Positions 17,772 to 27,384 of a DNA stretch of 44,979 bases are shown here, piece after piece; within the stretch, counting starts at the first letter, position 1, and each line of letters starts with the position of its first letter. The notes beneath the pieces were generated by a model, which saw only the letters and a list, made by a program, of their open reading frames with translations, did no database searches and was not told the DNA's origin. The translations under genes were made by a program, and so were the position numbers. This DNA is from Bryobacterales bacterium (GTDB lineage: Bacteria; Acidobacteriota; Terriglobia; Bryobacterales; Bryobacteraceae): assembly GCA_025350625.1 (NCBI GenBank), contig JANXXL010000114.1, positions 1 through 44,979 of the forward strand, read 5' to 3'.

Positions 17772-19847
17772 CTATCGGATTTTAAGTAATTGATCGATGC
17801 TCTTCATATTCTGGCGTGCAAACTTGGCCTCTTCCAGATCGCCATTGAGATCGAGCATGACCTCGAAATGCTTGCGCGCCGCGGCCAGAGTCTCCAGACT
17901 GCCATTCTGCGCGGCTTCGCGAGCGTAACAGAGAGCCAGGGCGTAATGCGTGTAGGGATCCTTGGGATCGTAGGCCAGCGACTTCTGACAATATGCCACG
18001 CCCAAGTCGAAATGACTTTGCTTGCGTTCCGCGTCGCACAGGCCGAAGTATGCCAGGCTGCGCATGTCGCGCCAAGTATCGGTCTGCGCAGCGCGCGATT
18101 TCTTGCCGATTCCAGCCAGGAAGCCGAGCACGTAGTAGTTCATTTTGCCCGCCATCCCGGTATCAAAGTCGCTTAGACGCAAATACTCCGTGTATTCAGT
18201 GGAAGCAATGGGATACTTTCCGCTCAGCCGAAGACTTTCCGCCAGCCACAAATGTGGTTCCGCTGCGGCGGGAGCGAGATGGATGGACGCGCGCGCGGAG
18301 TCAATCGACTGCGCATACAATTCCTTCATCCGATAGGCCTGGGCCTGCATGTAGAGCGCGGTGGCGTTGGTCTTGTCGCGCTGGACCACCGTATTTAGCT
18401 GGCGGATCGCTTCATCCACAGCACCCGTGTCCAGGAGAACACCCGCTAAACTGACACGCGCCTCCAGGTAATCCGGGTCGACCTCAATGGCTTTGCGGAA
18501 CGCGGCTTGGGATTTCTGCGACTCAAAGAGCGAGTTGTAGGCGCGTCCCAAATAAAGCGCGGCCTGACTGTAGGTGGGGTCGATCTCCAAGGCTTTCTCG
18601 AAATGCTCGACCGCTTTCTTGTAGTTATCCGCAAAGCCTTTGTTGTAGTATCCGAGTCCTTCATTCAACTGATCCAGCGCGGCCTTGGTGCGGCGGCGTG
18701 CGACTAGAATTTTGATGGAGACGGTGGATTCCCTGCCAGGATAAACGGTTTCGTCCCGCGGGCCATCCGGTTCATAGCCCAGTTTCACGCCTTGCACCGT
18801 GTGGCTTCCGGGACGCAAGCCAGGCAGGCGAAGAGCACTCCCTTTGTTGACGACACCGCGCGAGGTTCCGTCGACGAAGACCTCGACCCCGTCCATGTTG
18901 GTTTCAAACACCAGCGTGCCGTCGACCGGCGGCGGGGCGTGGCCCACGCGCAGTCCGTTGGGCAGATACGCCAGCAGCATGTTGGGATCGAAGCTGCCGC
19001 GATCGGACGTGGGGTTCTGCTGTCCCTTGGTGGCTTCCCGCACGTTGCGACGCACGTATTCCGCAAGTTCATCGGCGGTTACGATGCCATCGCCGGACTC
19101 GTCCGCTTCCCCTTCGAGGCCTTTCACGACGTAGTACGTAAAGATTCCGTGGCCGCCGCCCCATTCCTTACTTTCAAAAGAGCGTTCGCGATCGCGGCCC
19201 GCAGTGAGTGAGAGAATCGAACGCGACAGATCCAGCAGGCTCTGATTCAACGCGCGCGCTTCGGCATCGGGAGCAATGGCGCCACTATGGCAAGCATCGG
19301 TGAGCAGGACCTTCCATTTCGACTTAATGCGCGCCCCAGCCACCTGCCCCAGCGCGTCCATCGAGTAGCCGGTGCCGGGAATGTCGGCGGGATCAAGATC
19401 GTAGGGAGCCAGGTAGCCACGGCCGCCGGAAATGAATCCATGACCCGCGAAATAGATCACCACGCGGTCTTCTTCCTTGGCTACCGAAGGCAGCCAGGTT
19501 TCCAGTTCACGCTTCATGTTGGCGAGGGTAGCCTGCTGCCCGGTCAGGCGATGGACATTCTCGGCGCGAAAGTTTCCGCCCTCCGGACTGATCAGAACGG
19601 AGTAAATGGCATCGGCATCGGGCTCGGTAAATTCCAACTGCGCCCGGGCCGGCAGGTTCTTATAGTTCCCGATGCCTACGATCAGCGCATATCCCCGCGG
19701 AACCGCCACCGCGGGCAAGGTCGCGGTGCTGTTTTCTTCGTATTTGAGATCGCGTTGATTTGCTTTGTCTTGCGGAGGAGGCTGCGGCTGCGCGGCGGCG
19801 AGCAAGGCCGCGCAAGACACACTAGCGATGCGCCAGAAGGAGTTCAT
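17772..19847 (-). CDS. Exported caspase-fold protein with EF-hand, PEGA and TPR domains
   Basis: A 691-residue protein in this order: signal peptide (1-19), caspase-like peptidase C14 domain (51-295), PEGA domain (309-380) and a TPR array (about 395-670). The catalytic dyad is intact: His136 in YFAGHG and Cys186 in LLTDACHSG. Between the dyad and the PEGA domain, residues 249-260 (DESGDGIVTADE) fit a canonical EF-hand calcium loop (D1-S3-D5-G6-V8-E12). The PEGA section (GVEVFVDGTSRGVV, LPGLRPGSHTVQG) is a surface or extracytoplasmic carbohydrate/peptidoglycan-associated module. Its start overlaps the end of the DUF4384 gene by 26 nt. It is a likely active Cys protease outside the cytoplasm, perhaps calcium-dependent like many metacaspases; substrate unknown. 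Confidence 0.88.
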   Translation of the reverse strand: MNSFWRIASVSCAALLAAAQPQPPPQDKANQRDLKYEENSTATLPAVAVPRGYALIVGIGNYKNLPARAQLEFTEPDADAIYSVLISPEGGNFRAENVHRLTGQQATLANMKRELETWLPSVAKEEDRVVIYFAGHGFISGGRGYLAPYDLDPADIPGTGYSMDALGQVAGARIKSKWKVLLTDACHSGAIAPDAEARALNQSLLDLSRSILSLTAGRDRERSFESKEWGGGHGIFTYYVVKGLEGEADESGDGIVTADELAEYVRRNVREATKGQQNPTSDRGSFDPNMLLAYLPNGLRVGHAPPPVDGTLVFETNMDGVEVFVDGTSRGVVNKGSALRLPGLRPGSHTVQGVKLGYEPDGPRDETVYPGRESTVSIKILVARRRTKAALDQLNEGLGYYNKGFADNYKKAVEHFEKALEIDPTYSQAALYLGRAYNSLFESQKSQAAFRKAIEVDPDYLEARVSLAGVLLDTGAVDEAIRQLNTVVQRDKTNATALYMQAQAYRMKELYAQSIDSARASIHLAPAAAEPHLWLAESLRLSGKYPIASTEYTEYLRLSDFDTGMAGKMNYYVLGFLAGIGKKSRAAQTDTWRDMRSLAYFGLCDAERKQSHFDLGVAYCQKSLAYDPKDPYTHYALALCYAREAAQNGSLETLAAARKHFEVMLDLNGDLEEAKFARQNMKSIDQLLKIR

Positions 19848-20499
19848 AGATGATGGGTCCTGACAGCGGCGTCGGCGAGGAGACCGCGGTTTGGCCGCGC
19901 TCTTCGGTAAAAACTAAGTCCCGCGAAGTGGCACTCGCGAGATCATTCATGTTTTCGGGCAGTTTCTCGCCGGGCTTCACCGGCTTGATTCCGGCGGTGG
20001 GGTCCACGCATTCGCCGCGGGTCTTCAGAAGCACGTCGTCACAGCGCGGGCGGAAAGAAGGCGGCACGATGCCGGGTGCGGGCGGTGGGGGCAGCGGCTT
20101 GTACTCACGGACGAATTCGACGGGACTCACCAGCCAGTAGATCACGTCATGGCCAGGCGGTCCGCCGACGCTGAAAGATCCCTGCAATCCAGGCACGATC
20201 AAGTCGCTCACGGCAGCAATGCGATTGTCGTTGCCGCTATTCGACCGCGGGAACAGCAGATCGTAGCGGCCGGAGGTGCCGTGATTGACAACATATAGAT
20301 ATCCAGCAAATGTGGAGGACACGCGGAAGCGCAGGCGGTCCCCGGGAGCAAACACGGTGGCCGGGTTGACCGTGTGCCATCCGGCCGCTTCGCGCCGCTC
20401 GACGGCGACGTCGATACGTTGCGGAGTTTGGGCTGCCGCGAAACTGCAGATGGACAACGCCACTGCGCTGCATCGCCTCCGCCAACGCAGACCCGACAT
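19822..20499 (-). CDS. Secreted DUF4384-domain protein
   Basis: The 225-residue protein has a signal peptide (ends CSFAAAQ) and a DUF4384 domain at about 30-115 (FAPGDRLRFRVSSTFAGYLYVVN, YDLLFPRSNSGNDNRI), then a Pro-rich linker and a tail with PENMNDLASATSRDLVF. DUF4384 commonly occurs next to or fused with caspase-like or kinase domains in bacterial signalling proteins. It is the first gene of the minus-strand cassette; the ATG at 20499 has an AGGAGGT ribosome-binding site 5 nt away. The 26-nt overlap with the caspase gene suggests coupled translation and a partner relationship. Biochemical function is unknown. Confidence 0.8.
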   Translation of the reverse strand: MSGLRWRRRCSAVALSICSFAAAQTPQRIDVAVERREAAGWHTVNPATVFAPGDRLRFRVSSTFAGYLYVVNHGTSGRYDLLFPRSNSGNDNRIAAVSDLIVPGLQGSFSVGGPPGHDVIYWLVSPVEFVREYKPLPPPPAPGIVPPSFRPRCDDVLLKTRGECVDPTAGIKPVKPGEKLPENMNDLASATSRDLVFTEERGQTAVSSPTPLSGPIIYELLLAHR

Positions 20500-20615
20500 C
20501 GGCTACCTCCTGCTATGGTCCATCTTAGCTCTCGCCACAACGCCGCGGAAAAAGATGGCCGCTAACGTAACCCATCGGCATCCGCGGGGTCGTTCGTTAC
20601 GGTGTAGCCTAAGAT

Positions 20616-21470
20616 ATGCAGATCGAGGCTCTCCGTGGCCAGAAACCTGTTCAGGCTCTGACTTTTTGGGGTGTCCGCGGCTCCTTGCCGACTCCGAAGC
20701 GAGACAATCTCGGTTATGGCGGGAACACGTCCTGCTTAGAGATCCGCAGCGCGGACAATGAGATCGCAATTTTCGACGCCGGGACAGGTATCCGCAATTT
20801 GGGCGAGGCTTTAATGCGGCAATCTCAGGGGAAAGGCCTGAAGTTGCATATCTTCCTTACGCATTACCATTGGGATCATATTCAGGGGCTTCCTCTCTTC
20901 GCTCCGCTATTTCAAGCAGGAAATGAAATCATTTTTTACGCTTCCGAGAGGCTGGGTTCCATTCAACAACACTTGGGCGGTCAAATGAATGCTCCCTATT
21001 TCCCCGTGAAGTTCGACGAGGTTGCAGCGCGAACTCGCTTCGTCGAGATGGATGCGCAAAGCGTGGCCGTGGGAGATTTACGGGTAAGGAGCTTCCCCAT
21101 GTATCATCCGCAAGGCGCTGGCGGATTCAGGATTGAATCGCCGTCGGGCGCGATCGTCTATGCCAGCGATCTAGAGCCCGGACAGGGCGAACTTGACCGT
21201 GTGGTTCGGGAGGTAGCCGACGGTGCCGACACGCTGATTTACGACGCGCAGTACACTCCGGAAGAATACCGGACGCATCGCGGATGGGGGCATAGTCACT
21301 GGCGCGAGGCTGCGGCCGTCGCCAATGATGCGCGCGTGAAGGAATTGATCCTGTTTCATCACGATCCATCGCACAACGACGACTTACTCACCGAATTGCA
21401 GAACCAAACGCGGGCGCTTTTCGAGCGCACTACGTCGGCCAGAGAGGGTATGGTGATTGAATACCCGTGA
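20616..21470 (+). CDS. MBL-fold metallo-hydrolase
   Basis: A 284-residue cytoplasmic protein of the metallo-beta-lactamase fold. The metal motif HxHxDH is intact at THYHWDH (His83, His85, Asp87, His88). Further landmarks are FWGVRGSLPTP near the start, GGNTSCLEI, FDAGTGIR, a ligand His in FPMYHPQGAGG, Asp in VYASDLEPG and ELILFHHDPSHND. The WGVRGSxPTP start is shared with MBL proteins that hydrolyse phosphodiesters, such as cyclic phosphodiesterases. That is a family hint only; a role in degrading a cyclic nucleotide is possible but unproven. It is divergent from the DUF4384 gene (116 nt between) and convergent with the decahaem gene (12 nt apart). No ribosome-binding site is evident at the ATG. 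Confidence 0.85.
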   Translation: MQIEALRGQKPVQALTFWGVRGSLPTPKRDNLGYGGNTSCLEIRSADNEIAIFDAGTGIRNLGEALMRQSQGKGLKLHIFLTHYHWDHIQGLPLFAPLFQAGNEIIFYASERLGSIQQHLGGQMNAPYFPVKFDEVAARTRFVEMDAQSVAVGDLRVRSFPMYHPQGAGGFRIESPSGAIVYASDLEPGQGELDRVVREVADGADTLIYDAQYTPEEYRTHRGWGHSHWREAAAVANDARVKELILFHHDPSHNDDLLTELQNQTRALFERTTSAREGMVIEYP

Positions 21471-21482
21471 CGCCTTCTCCGC

Positions 21483-24400
21483 CTACCGTGAACGGGGCGC
21501 CGTAACTGGGCCCGGAGGATCGTTCGTCACAGTGTAGGGCTGCCCATTGCCGGGATGCACGTACATTCGCTTGGCTTCTTCCGCCGTGAACGGGCGCGAG
21601 CCGCGGCGATTGAAAACCGTCAACTGATTGCCGCTCTCATCCACGCCACGATCGCGATCGATTCCCTTAGAAATAGCCAAAGCCGGGCCTTTGGATTTGT
21701 AGGCGGCGATCAGTTTGGGGGTCGGCTTGGGACTGAAACCCAGGTAATTGGGATTGTCGTTGGGCGCGAAGATCTGCACGATCTTCATACCGTTAACACC
21801 GTCAGCCAGATAAGCGAAAGCACTGGCGGCCACCATACCAATTTTGACGTCGCGAGTGTCGTTGATTTCCCCGTTCGCGTTAAACACCTGTTCGAGCATA
21901 GGGTGCTCGGGCCGTTCCACGTCCACAATCGCCAGACCTTGCTTTCCGCCCGCCACGTAGGCGTAGGTGCGCGCCACGTAAAGATTGCGCGCATCCTCCA
22001 AGGGCACCAGCGCGCCCTTGAAGAGGCGCGGCTTATCCAAGGAACTGGTGTCCAGAACTTTCAAGCCTTGTTGGTCCACCACGAAGGCGTAGCGAAATTG
22101 TACGGAGACTCCCTGCGGTTCGACCAGATCCGGCGCGCCAATTTCCGCAGTCACCTTGGGCTCGAGGGGATTGGCAATATCCACGACCACCAGGCCGCGC
22201 TTGCACAGAATGTAGGCGTAGTGCCCCGCAATGGTGATGCGCCGCGCACCGTCTAGAATCCCGTTGGGATTAAACGAGAGAGCTTTCTTCAAAAAGTTGT
22301 TGTTGGGGTTACCATCTAGCAGCGTGAGGACGCCAGGACTCTTGCTCTTCAGATTCGGATCTCCGATGACCACCAGCCCCTCATAAAGATCCGTTACGTA
22401 GAGGAACCCATAGAACGGCGCGATGGGCTGCTCTTCATTACGGGGATCGTGCGAACGCAGCGGGTCAATAGCCAGCGTGGAGGGCGATCCGACACTGGTG
22501 GCATACTTGGTTTTCACATAAAACCTCTGCCCCAGAGGCGAGACGGGCGCCGTGTTCATCTTCTCCGAAAAGTTTTTGTTGTCGATGTTGGCGACATCGA
22601 ACACACGGAATCCGCCGCTGCCCATGGCCGCATATAGATATTCCCCGCGCACCTGCACGTCCAGAACATCTTTCCCGCCGTGGCGGTCAGAATCTTCGAT
22701 TTCGCGCTTCTTGCTTACAAATTTTTCGTAGCTTCGCGGATACGCAAGCTTGTGGAGATCACTTCCGAAGATGGCGGGCGGATCGTCATGCTCGGCCACG
22801 GTTACCGCGGAGAAACCCTTCGGACCCTCCGCCAGATAAATGTAGCGCCCCATGAAATTGACCAGATTCGTGCCTTGCATCAGCAGTTGCGCCATCCAGG
22901 CATTGTTGTCGCCTTTCCGGGATACGTGGCAATCGGTGCAAGTCTTGGTTTCTTTTCCCCGCACGGTGTGCGGATAGTAGGTGCTGAAGCCGAACCCACT
23001 GAAGCCTTCCGCGGAGATGGTTTGCTGCTGGTAATACAACCAATCCCTATTCGCATTCTGGGAACTGACGACCACCGCGCACGTAGACCGCGTGGGAGCA
23101 ATGCGGTGGTTGGTGACGGTTCCATCGATGCCCAACATATAAATGTCGTCACGCAGGACGTCGTAGTTATACGACGTGTAATTACGCGTTTCCTGCCCCT
23201 CGTTGTGGAGCATGGGCATCTTCTTGTTCGCCGTCATCGGCAGATGGCAGCCGAAACAACTGGTGGTCCAGGAAGAATGGCAGGCGTAGCAGGTCATCTT
23301 GCTGTTGGCGTGCGCCAGTTTGGAATCGTCGCCCAAAGCCGCACCCCAGGTCCGGCCGTCCTTCAGAATCGTTTTCGCCAGCCGCGACTTTTCGCTGTAG
23401 TGGGGATTGCCGGGGGTGATGGTATCCATCACCTGCACTACTTCCCAAGGCTCCTTGTCTTTTTCTACAGCCGAGCGCTGGTAGAGTTTGCCGTCCTCCC
23501 AGTAGAAACGGCGCTTGCCCCAAGGAGTGCGCAGCAATTCCATGTTGTGGCCGCCTGACGGCGCAGCCGCCGCGGAAGTGCGCAAGGTAGACTTGCGGTC
23601 GATCGAGCCGTGACAATCTACGCAATCCACCTCCACCGCGTTGCGCGTCTCTCCGTAGATGTGACCGTCTCCGTGACTGTCCTGCGAAAAGTGACAGTCC
23701 GCGCAATGCATGCCCTTATCCAGATGCACGTCGCGAAGCTGCACTCCTTTATTGAATTTCTCCGGATCTTCACGCTTTACGAGTTGGTCTTCCGCGTCCA
23801 GCATGTTGCCTTTGCGATCACGCTTGTAAACCGCGCGGAACACCCATCCGTGGCTATGGAAGTCGCCGAACTGTGTGTGCTTCAATTGTTTGTTGAAATC
23901 GGCCGACCCAATCTCGTTGAGAAACGCGAGATCGTTCCATTTGCCGCGCGCGGCCGCCGCATTGGGATTCGCGAGCCAGGAGTTATAGCGTTCGCGATCG
24001 GTGGGATCATGCTGGGTCTTGGGGTACATCGGTTCGCCATCGGTTTCGTTGTCCCACCAGGTGTAGCCGAGGTAGGTGGAGACCATGCTGGTGCCGGGAT
24101 GTATATGGCATACGATGCACTGGCTGGTGGGAATCGCGCGCGTGAAAACATGTTGGATGGGGTGGCCCGATTCATTCTTCGGAATCGTGGGGTCCATTTG
24201 TGCACTCTTGCCTTGGTTGCCGAACTGCGAGTAGGAGCCGGAATGGATGGACGAGCGATCGTTGGCGTAGATCACGTGGCAAGCAGTGCAGCCGCTCGCG
24301 CGGTAATCGCCAGGATGATCGTTGGTGCCGGGCATCGACAACAAAGGGTCCAGCAAGCGGGTCTTCTGCAAGCCCAGGAACACCGGGTCGGTGCGCAGCA

Positions 24401-25235
24401 ATGTTCCCAACCCGCGATTGCTCAGTTTGTCGTCCGGCCGGCCGGGATCTTCCTCTTTCAGCGGATTGCCAATTTCGCCCCGGGGGCCGCCACCGCGTTC
24501 AAACACGCGCAGTATATTGCCCGGCTGGGAAACTTCCCAGCGCGGTAAGGGGTCTACGCCAGTGAGCCAGCCCTTGGCGCGCGTTTCCTCAGCGGACGGA
24601 GGAGGCCATGCGCGAAGGCTCTGCGGGAGGCCCTTCGGCGAATAGCTTTCCCCATAGTGGACGTCTTTGAACGGCACCGCGCCGTTATTGTAAAGAGCCG
24701 CGTTCCATAGCATGCCGCCATGGGTCATCATGCCGGTGCGCACGGCGCGAACCTCGCTTACGTGGCAGCCCACTTGACCACAGGTCTCGGTCGCCACACG
24801 CAGGTCGCCCGGATTGACGAACTTGATGTAGTCTTTATCTTCCTTTAACCAATCCGCAAAGGCGCGAACCGGGTTGGCGGAACTCTTCCACATTTCCGAA
24901 AGCTTGGGCTTCGGGTGAGCTTGCTTTGCGGCCTGCTTGTAGGTTTCCGATTTGGCGTCAGCGGTAGCTGGGCGCCGGATCTCGGCCTTGCCGCCGTGAC
25001 AATCCACGCACGCCAGGTGCACGGCGCCGCTGGGATGCATGCTGGGCGCTTCGGTCTGCCCGTGACAGCTCACGCATCCAATGCTCTTGCGGTCCGCGTC
25101 TTCCTTGGTTTGGAAGAGTTCTGATCGCTGTTGCGGTTGCGCTGGCAGTGGATCTGTCGCGAATAACATACCGGCCAGCAGGAGCGCGCTGGCAAGGGCC
25201 AGACCTGCCAAAACTCTCTTTATTGGCTTCCTCAT
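21483..25235 (-). CDS. Decahaem cytochrome c fused to LVIVD beta-propeller
   Basis: This 1250-residue exported protein has a signal peptide (about 1-32), a multihaem section and a C-terminal beta-propeller. Ten c-type haem sites are visible: CXXCH at Cys54, 76, 316, 373, 511, 538, 649, 660 and 766, and one CX4CH (CGQVGCH) at Cys152. From about residue 795 the sequence turns into LVIVD-type blades ([49 protein letters not shown]), a repeat found in surface propellers. It is the last gene of the cyclase-led operon, 8 nt after the outer-membrane barrel gene. The likely role is electron transfer or redox catalysis at the outer membrane or cell surface; donor and acceptor are unknown. I know of no named enzyme with this architecture. 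Confidence 0.88.
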   Translation of the reverse strand: MRKPIKRVLAGLALASALLLAGMLFATDPLPAQPQQRSELFQTKEDADRKSIGCVSCHGQTEAPSMHPSGAVHLACVDCHGGKAEIRRPATADAKSETYKQAAKQAHPKPKLSEMWKSSANPVRAFADWLKEDKDYIKFVNPGDLRVATETCGQVGCHVSEVRAVRTGMMTHGGMLWNAALYNNGAVPFKDVHYGESYSPKGLPQSLRAWPPPSAEETRAKGWLTGVDPLPRWEVSQPGNILRVFERGGGPRGEIGNPLKEEDPGRPDDKLSNRGLGTLLRTDPVFLGLQKTRLLDPLLSMPGTNDHPGDYRASGCTACHVIYANDRSSIHSGSYSQFGNQGKSAQMDPTIPKNESGHPIQHVFTRAIPTSQCIVCHIHPGTSMVSTYLGYTWWDNETDGEPMYPKTQHDPTDRERYNSWLANPNAAAARGKWNDLAFLNEIGSADFNKQLKHTQFGDFHSHGWVFRAVYKRDRKGNMLDAEDQLVKREDPEKFNKGVQLRDVHLDKGMHCADCHFSQDSHGDGHIYGETRNAVEVDCVDCHGSIDRKSTLRTSAAAAPSGGHNMELLRTPWGKRRFYWEDGKLYQRSAVEKDKEPWEVVQVMDTITPGNPHYSEKSRLAKTILKDGRTWGAALGDDSKLAHANSKMTCYACHSSWTTSCFGCHLPMTANKKMPMLHNEGQETRNYTSYNYDVLRDDIYMLGIDGTVTNHRIAPTRSTCAVVVSSQNANRDWLYYQQQTISAEGFSGFGFSTYYPHTVRGKETKTCTDCHVSRKGDNNAWMAQLLMQGTNLVNFMGRYIYLAEGPKGFSAVTVAEHDDPPAIFGSDLHKLAYPRSYEKFVSKKREIEDSDRHGGKDVLDVQVRGEYLYAAMGSGGFRVFDVANIDNKNFSEKMNTAPVSPLGQRFYVKTKYATSVGSPSTLAIDPLRSHDPRNEEQPIAPFYGFLYVTDLYEGLVVIGDPNLKSKSPGVLTLLDGNPNNNFLKKALSFNPNGILDGARRITIAGHYAYILCKRGLVVVDIANPLEPKVTAEIGAPDLVEPQGVSVQFRYAFVVDQQGLKVLDTSSLDKPRLFKGALVPLEDARNLYVARTYAYVAGGKQGLAIVDVERPEHPMLEQVFNANGEINDTRDVKIGMVAASAFAYLADGVNGMKIVQIFAPNDNPNYLGFSPKPTPKLIAAYKSKGPALAISKGIDRDRGVDESGNQLTVFNRRGSRPFTAEEAKRMYVHPGNGQPYTVTNDPPGPVTAPRSR

Positions 25236-25243
25236 TCTTCTCT

Positions 25244-27349
25244 TCAGAACTGAAACCGCACGTTCGTAAATAGAGAGTACAACGTCTTGTCGGTAGAAAT
25301 ATCGCGAAAGCCCTGAAACGGGAAAAAGGTATTGAAGCCCGCTGTGACGGTGATGTTGTCCGACAGCCGCGGCCGGTACTTGATGCCCACGCCCATATCC
25401 GCGCCTACGCCGGCATGGATGGGCGCCTGAAACAGTAAAACTTCTAGCGGCTTGGTGTATTGAAAGCGAATCAAGTTCAGATTGGTGAAGACGCGCAGCT
25501 TAGGGGTCACGTCCGCATCGACGCCCGCATTGTAAATGAAAAGGCCCGGGTTTACGAAATTCGCTTGACCCTCGATCTTACTCGAGCGCAGACTCGGCAC
25601 CAAGCTATCGCCACCGACAATCCCCACACCGCTACCGGTCAGGCGAATGCCTTCGCGATTCCAGAAACTGAAGATGCCGCCGGCAAAGTTGGGACGGTCC
25701 AAGATGGCGTCGAATCCGTGAGCCGTATCGCCGCGCGGGTTCTTTTCTCCGGAGGCCCAAAAGACGGAGACGCGATAGCGCAGCCAGTCCTTATCGAGAG
25801 ACAACTCCAGCGCCGCCATTTGCGCGTTGATATCCACGCGGCGCCCGGCCAGCGGGTTGCGCGTGTCATGCCCTAGCACCTGATAGAACGCGTGGCTCAC
25901 ATTGATGCGGCCGATGTGCCCGTCCCCGGTCAATCCGTAGTAATAGGCGCGAATGGCGTGTGGCTTCACCGATCCGATGGGTTGTGGGCGGACGAGAAAA
26001 TGATTCTGATCAAACTGAAATGACGCGTCGTCTTTGTCGTAGTGAAAACTTGCTTGGATGGTATAGCCCGGCTTGATGAAATCCTGACGATACAGATTGG
26101 CGATGAAGACCTCCTGGTGGCGCAGCGCGAAACTGTTTAATCCGCTGTTGGTGTCTTTTTCGAGCATCATGAATGCCGCCAGATTGTACTGATAGCGATT
26201 CGACCTCAGGTTTCCGAACAAGCGCAGGCCCGGCTCTTGATCGTCAAAGATGAACCCGCGGAAATCGCTATTGAAGGACTGTATCCCGGCGCGCACGGAG
26301 ACGAAATCGTAATCGCTGCTGAGATTTTTCAAGCGCGCTTCAAAGAAAGCTTCCTGCACGCCGGCGTGTTGATCGTAGCGCGAGGGTCCCTTGCGCACGT
26401 CGATGTTCACGATGCCGTTTTCCTGCGCTCGCAGGTAGTTAAAATTGAACTCCGGTGTAAAACGAACCTGCCAGTCGATTGGGCGGAAGGACGTGTCGCC
26501 GTGAAAAATGGTCGCCGAGACCGCCACGTTCTCGGTGATGACGAACTGTCCGAAGTTGCCGAAGAACTCACCGGTGTCCGGGTCGATAGATCCCAGCCCG
26601 CTGGGCACCGGCAAGGTTCGCTTATCCATAAACGTATCGCTGGTCACTGTGAGATTCAGAAAGGTGTTGTTGCCGAAGATGGGGTAGTCCCCTTTCGCCT
26701 TATTGCGATTGAAGGGATCATACCAGTGGCCCTCGACATACTGAATGTCGCCGTTTCCTGAATAGCGGCGGTATTTCGGAAACTCGTATTGCCATCGGTT
26801 GGGAACGGGCGTGAAAACCTTGCTCTCTTCCGCCATGGGAACGGGCGGAGGAGGTGCAGGGCCGAGCGGCGTCAAGGTTGGGAACTCGCGATACGGACCC
26901 AAATCCGCTTCTTCCGGGAATGGTGGCAGCGCACCGCCAAAATAACGCGGAATCAATCGTAGCCCGTTCTCTTCCGGCGCTATGGCGCGTAGTGTCACAT
27001 CGACTACTGTGGCGCCGCCCACCTTGAGTTCAATGTCCAGCGGATCCATGGCCACGAAACCTTCTCTCGACACCGTCCACCGATAGATTCCGGGAGCGAG
27101 ATCCGCTTGGCGGAAAACACCATCGCCGGTAGTGGTAATTGTGACCTGATTTCCGGTCGCTTGATCGCGCAGGATGATCTGCGCTCCGCTGAGACCCAAT
27201 CCGCTCTCCATGCGAATCACGCCTTGCACCGCGGCGGTCGACACTTCCGCTTGGCGCGGGAGTCGGGGTGGCACGGGCTGCGCCGGCAGAAGACGCGGGA
27301 ACACCAGAGCGGTAACCAGCGTGAGCAAACAGGGCCATATCTTTTTCAT
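25244..27349 (-). CDS. Outer-membrane beta-barrel with N-terminal carboxypeptidase-regulatory-like domain
   Basis: The 701-residue protein has a signal peptide ([11 protein letters not shown]...LLPAQ) and a CarboxypepD-regulatory-like Ig domain at about 35-115 ([37 protein letters not shown]). It then runs through many alternating, aromatic-rich strands to a C-terminal Phe (VRFQF), as in outer-membrane barrels. The plug and TonB box of a receptor are not evident, so a porin-like barrel is more likely. The start at 27349 is chosen because the signal peptide begins there; a frame to 27640 would overlap the upstream gene. It lies between a haem-binding-type protein and a decahaem cytochrome, which makes it a candidate sheath for an outer-membrane electron conduit. 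Confidence 0.75.
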   Translation of the reverse strand: MKKIWPCLLTLVTALVFPRLLPAQPVPPRLPRQAEVSTAAVQGVIRMESGLGLSGAQIILRDQATGNQVTITTTGDGVFRQADLAPGIYRWTVSREGFVAMDPLDIELKVGGATVVDVTLRAIAPEENGLRLIPRYFGGALPPFPEEADLGPYREFPTLTPLGPAPPPPVPMAEESKVFTPVPNRWQYEFPKYRRYSGNGDIQYVEGHWYDPFNRNKAKGDYPIFGNNTFLNLTVTSDTFMDKRTLPVPSGLGSIDPDTGEFFGNFGQFVITENVAVSATIFHGDTSFRPIDWQVRFTPEFNFNYLRAQENGIVNIDVRKGPSRYDQHAGVQEAFFEARLKNLSSDYDFVSVRAGIQSFNSDFRGFIFDDQEPGLRLFGNLRSNRYQYNLAAFMMLEKDTNSGLNSFALRHQEVFIANLYRQDFIKPGYTIQASFHYDKDDASFQFDQNHFLVRPQPIGSVKPHAIRAYYYGLTGDGHIGRINVSHAFYQVLGHDTRNPLAGRRVDINAQMAALELSLDKDWLRYRVSVFWASGEKNPRGDTAHGFDAILDRPNFAGGIFSFWNREGIRLTGSGVGIVGGDSLVPSLRSSKIEGQANFVNPGLFIYNAGVDADVTPKLRVFTNLNLIRFQYTKPLEVLLFQAPIHAGVGADMGVGIKYRPRLSDNITVTAGFNTFFPFQGFRDISTDKTLYSLFTNVRFQF

Positions 27350-27384
27350 GTTGATGCCCGCCTGGCGGATCTCAAAATGAGCAC

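Noticed and set aside
22680..24548. Two plus-strand open frames opposite the decahaem gene
   Set aside because: The ten haem motifs on the minus strand fix the coding strand; the plus frames show no family features.
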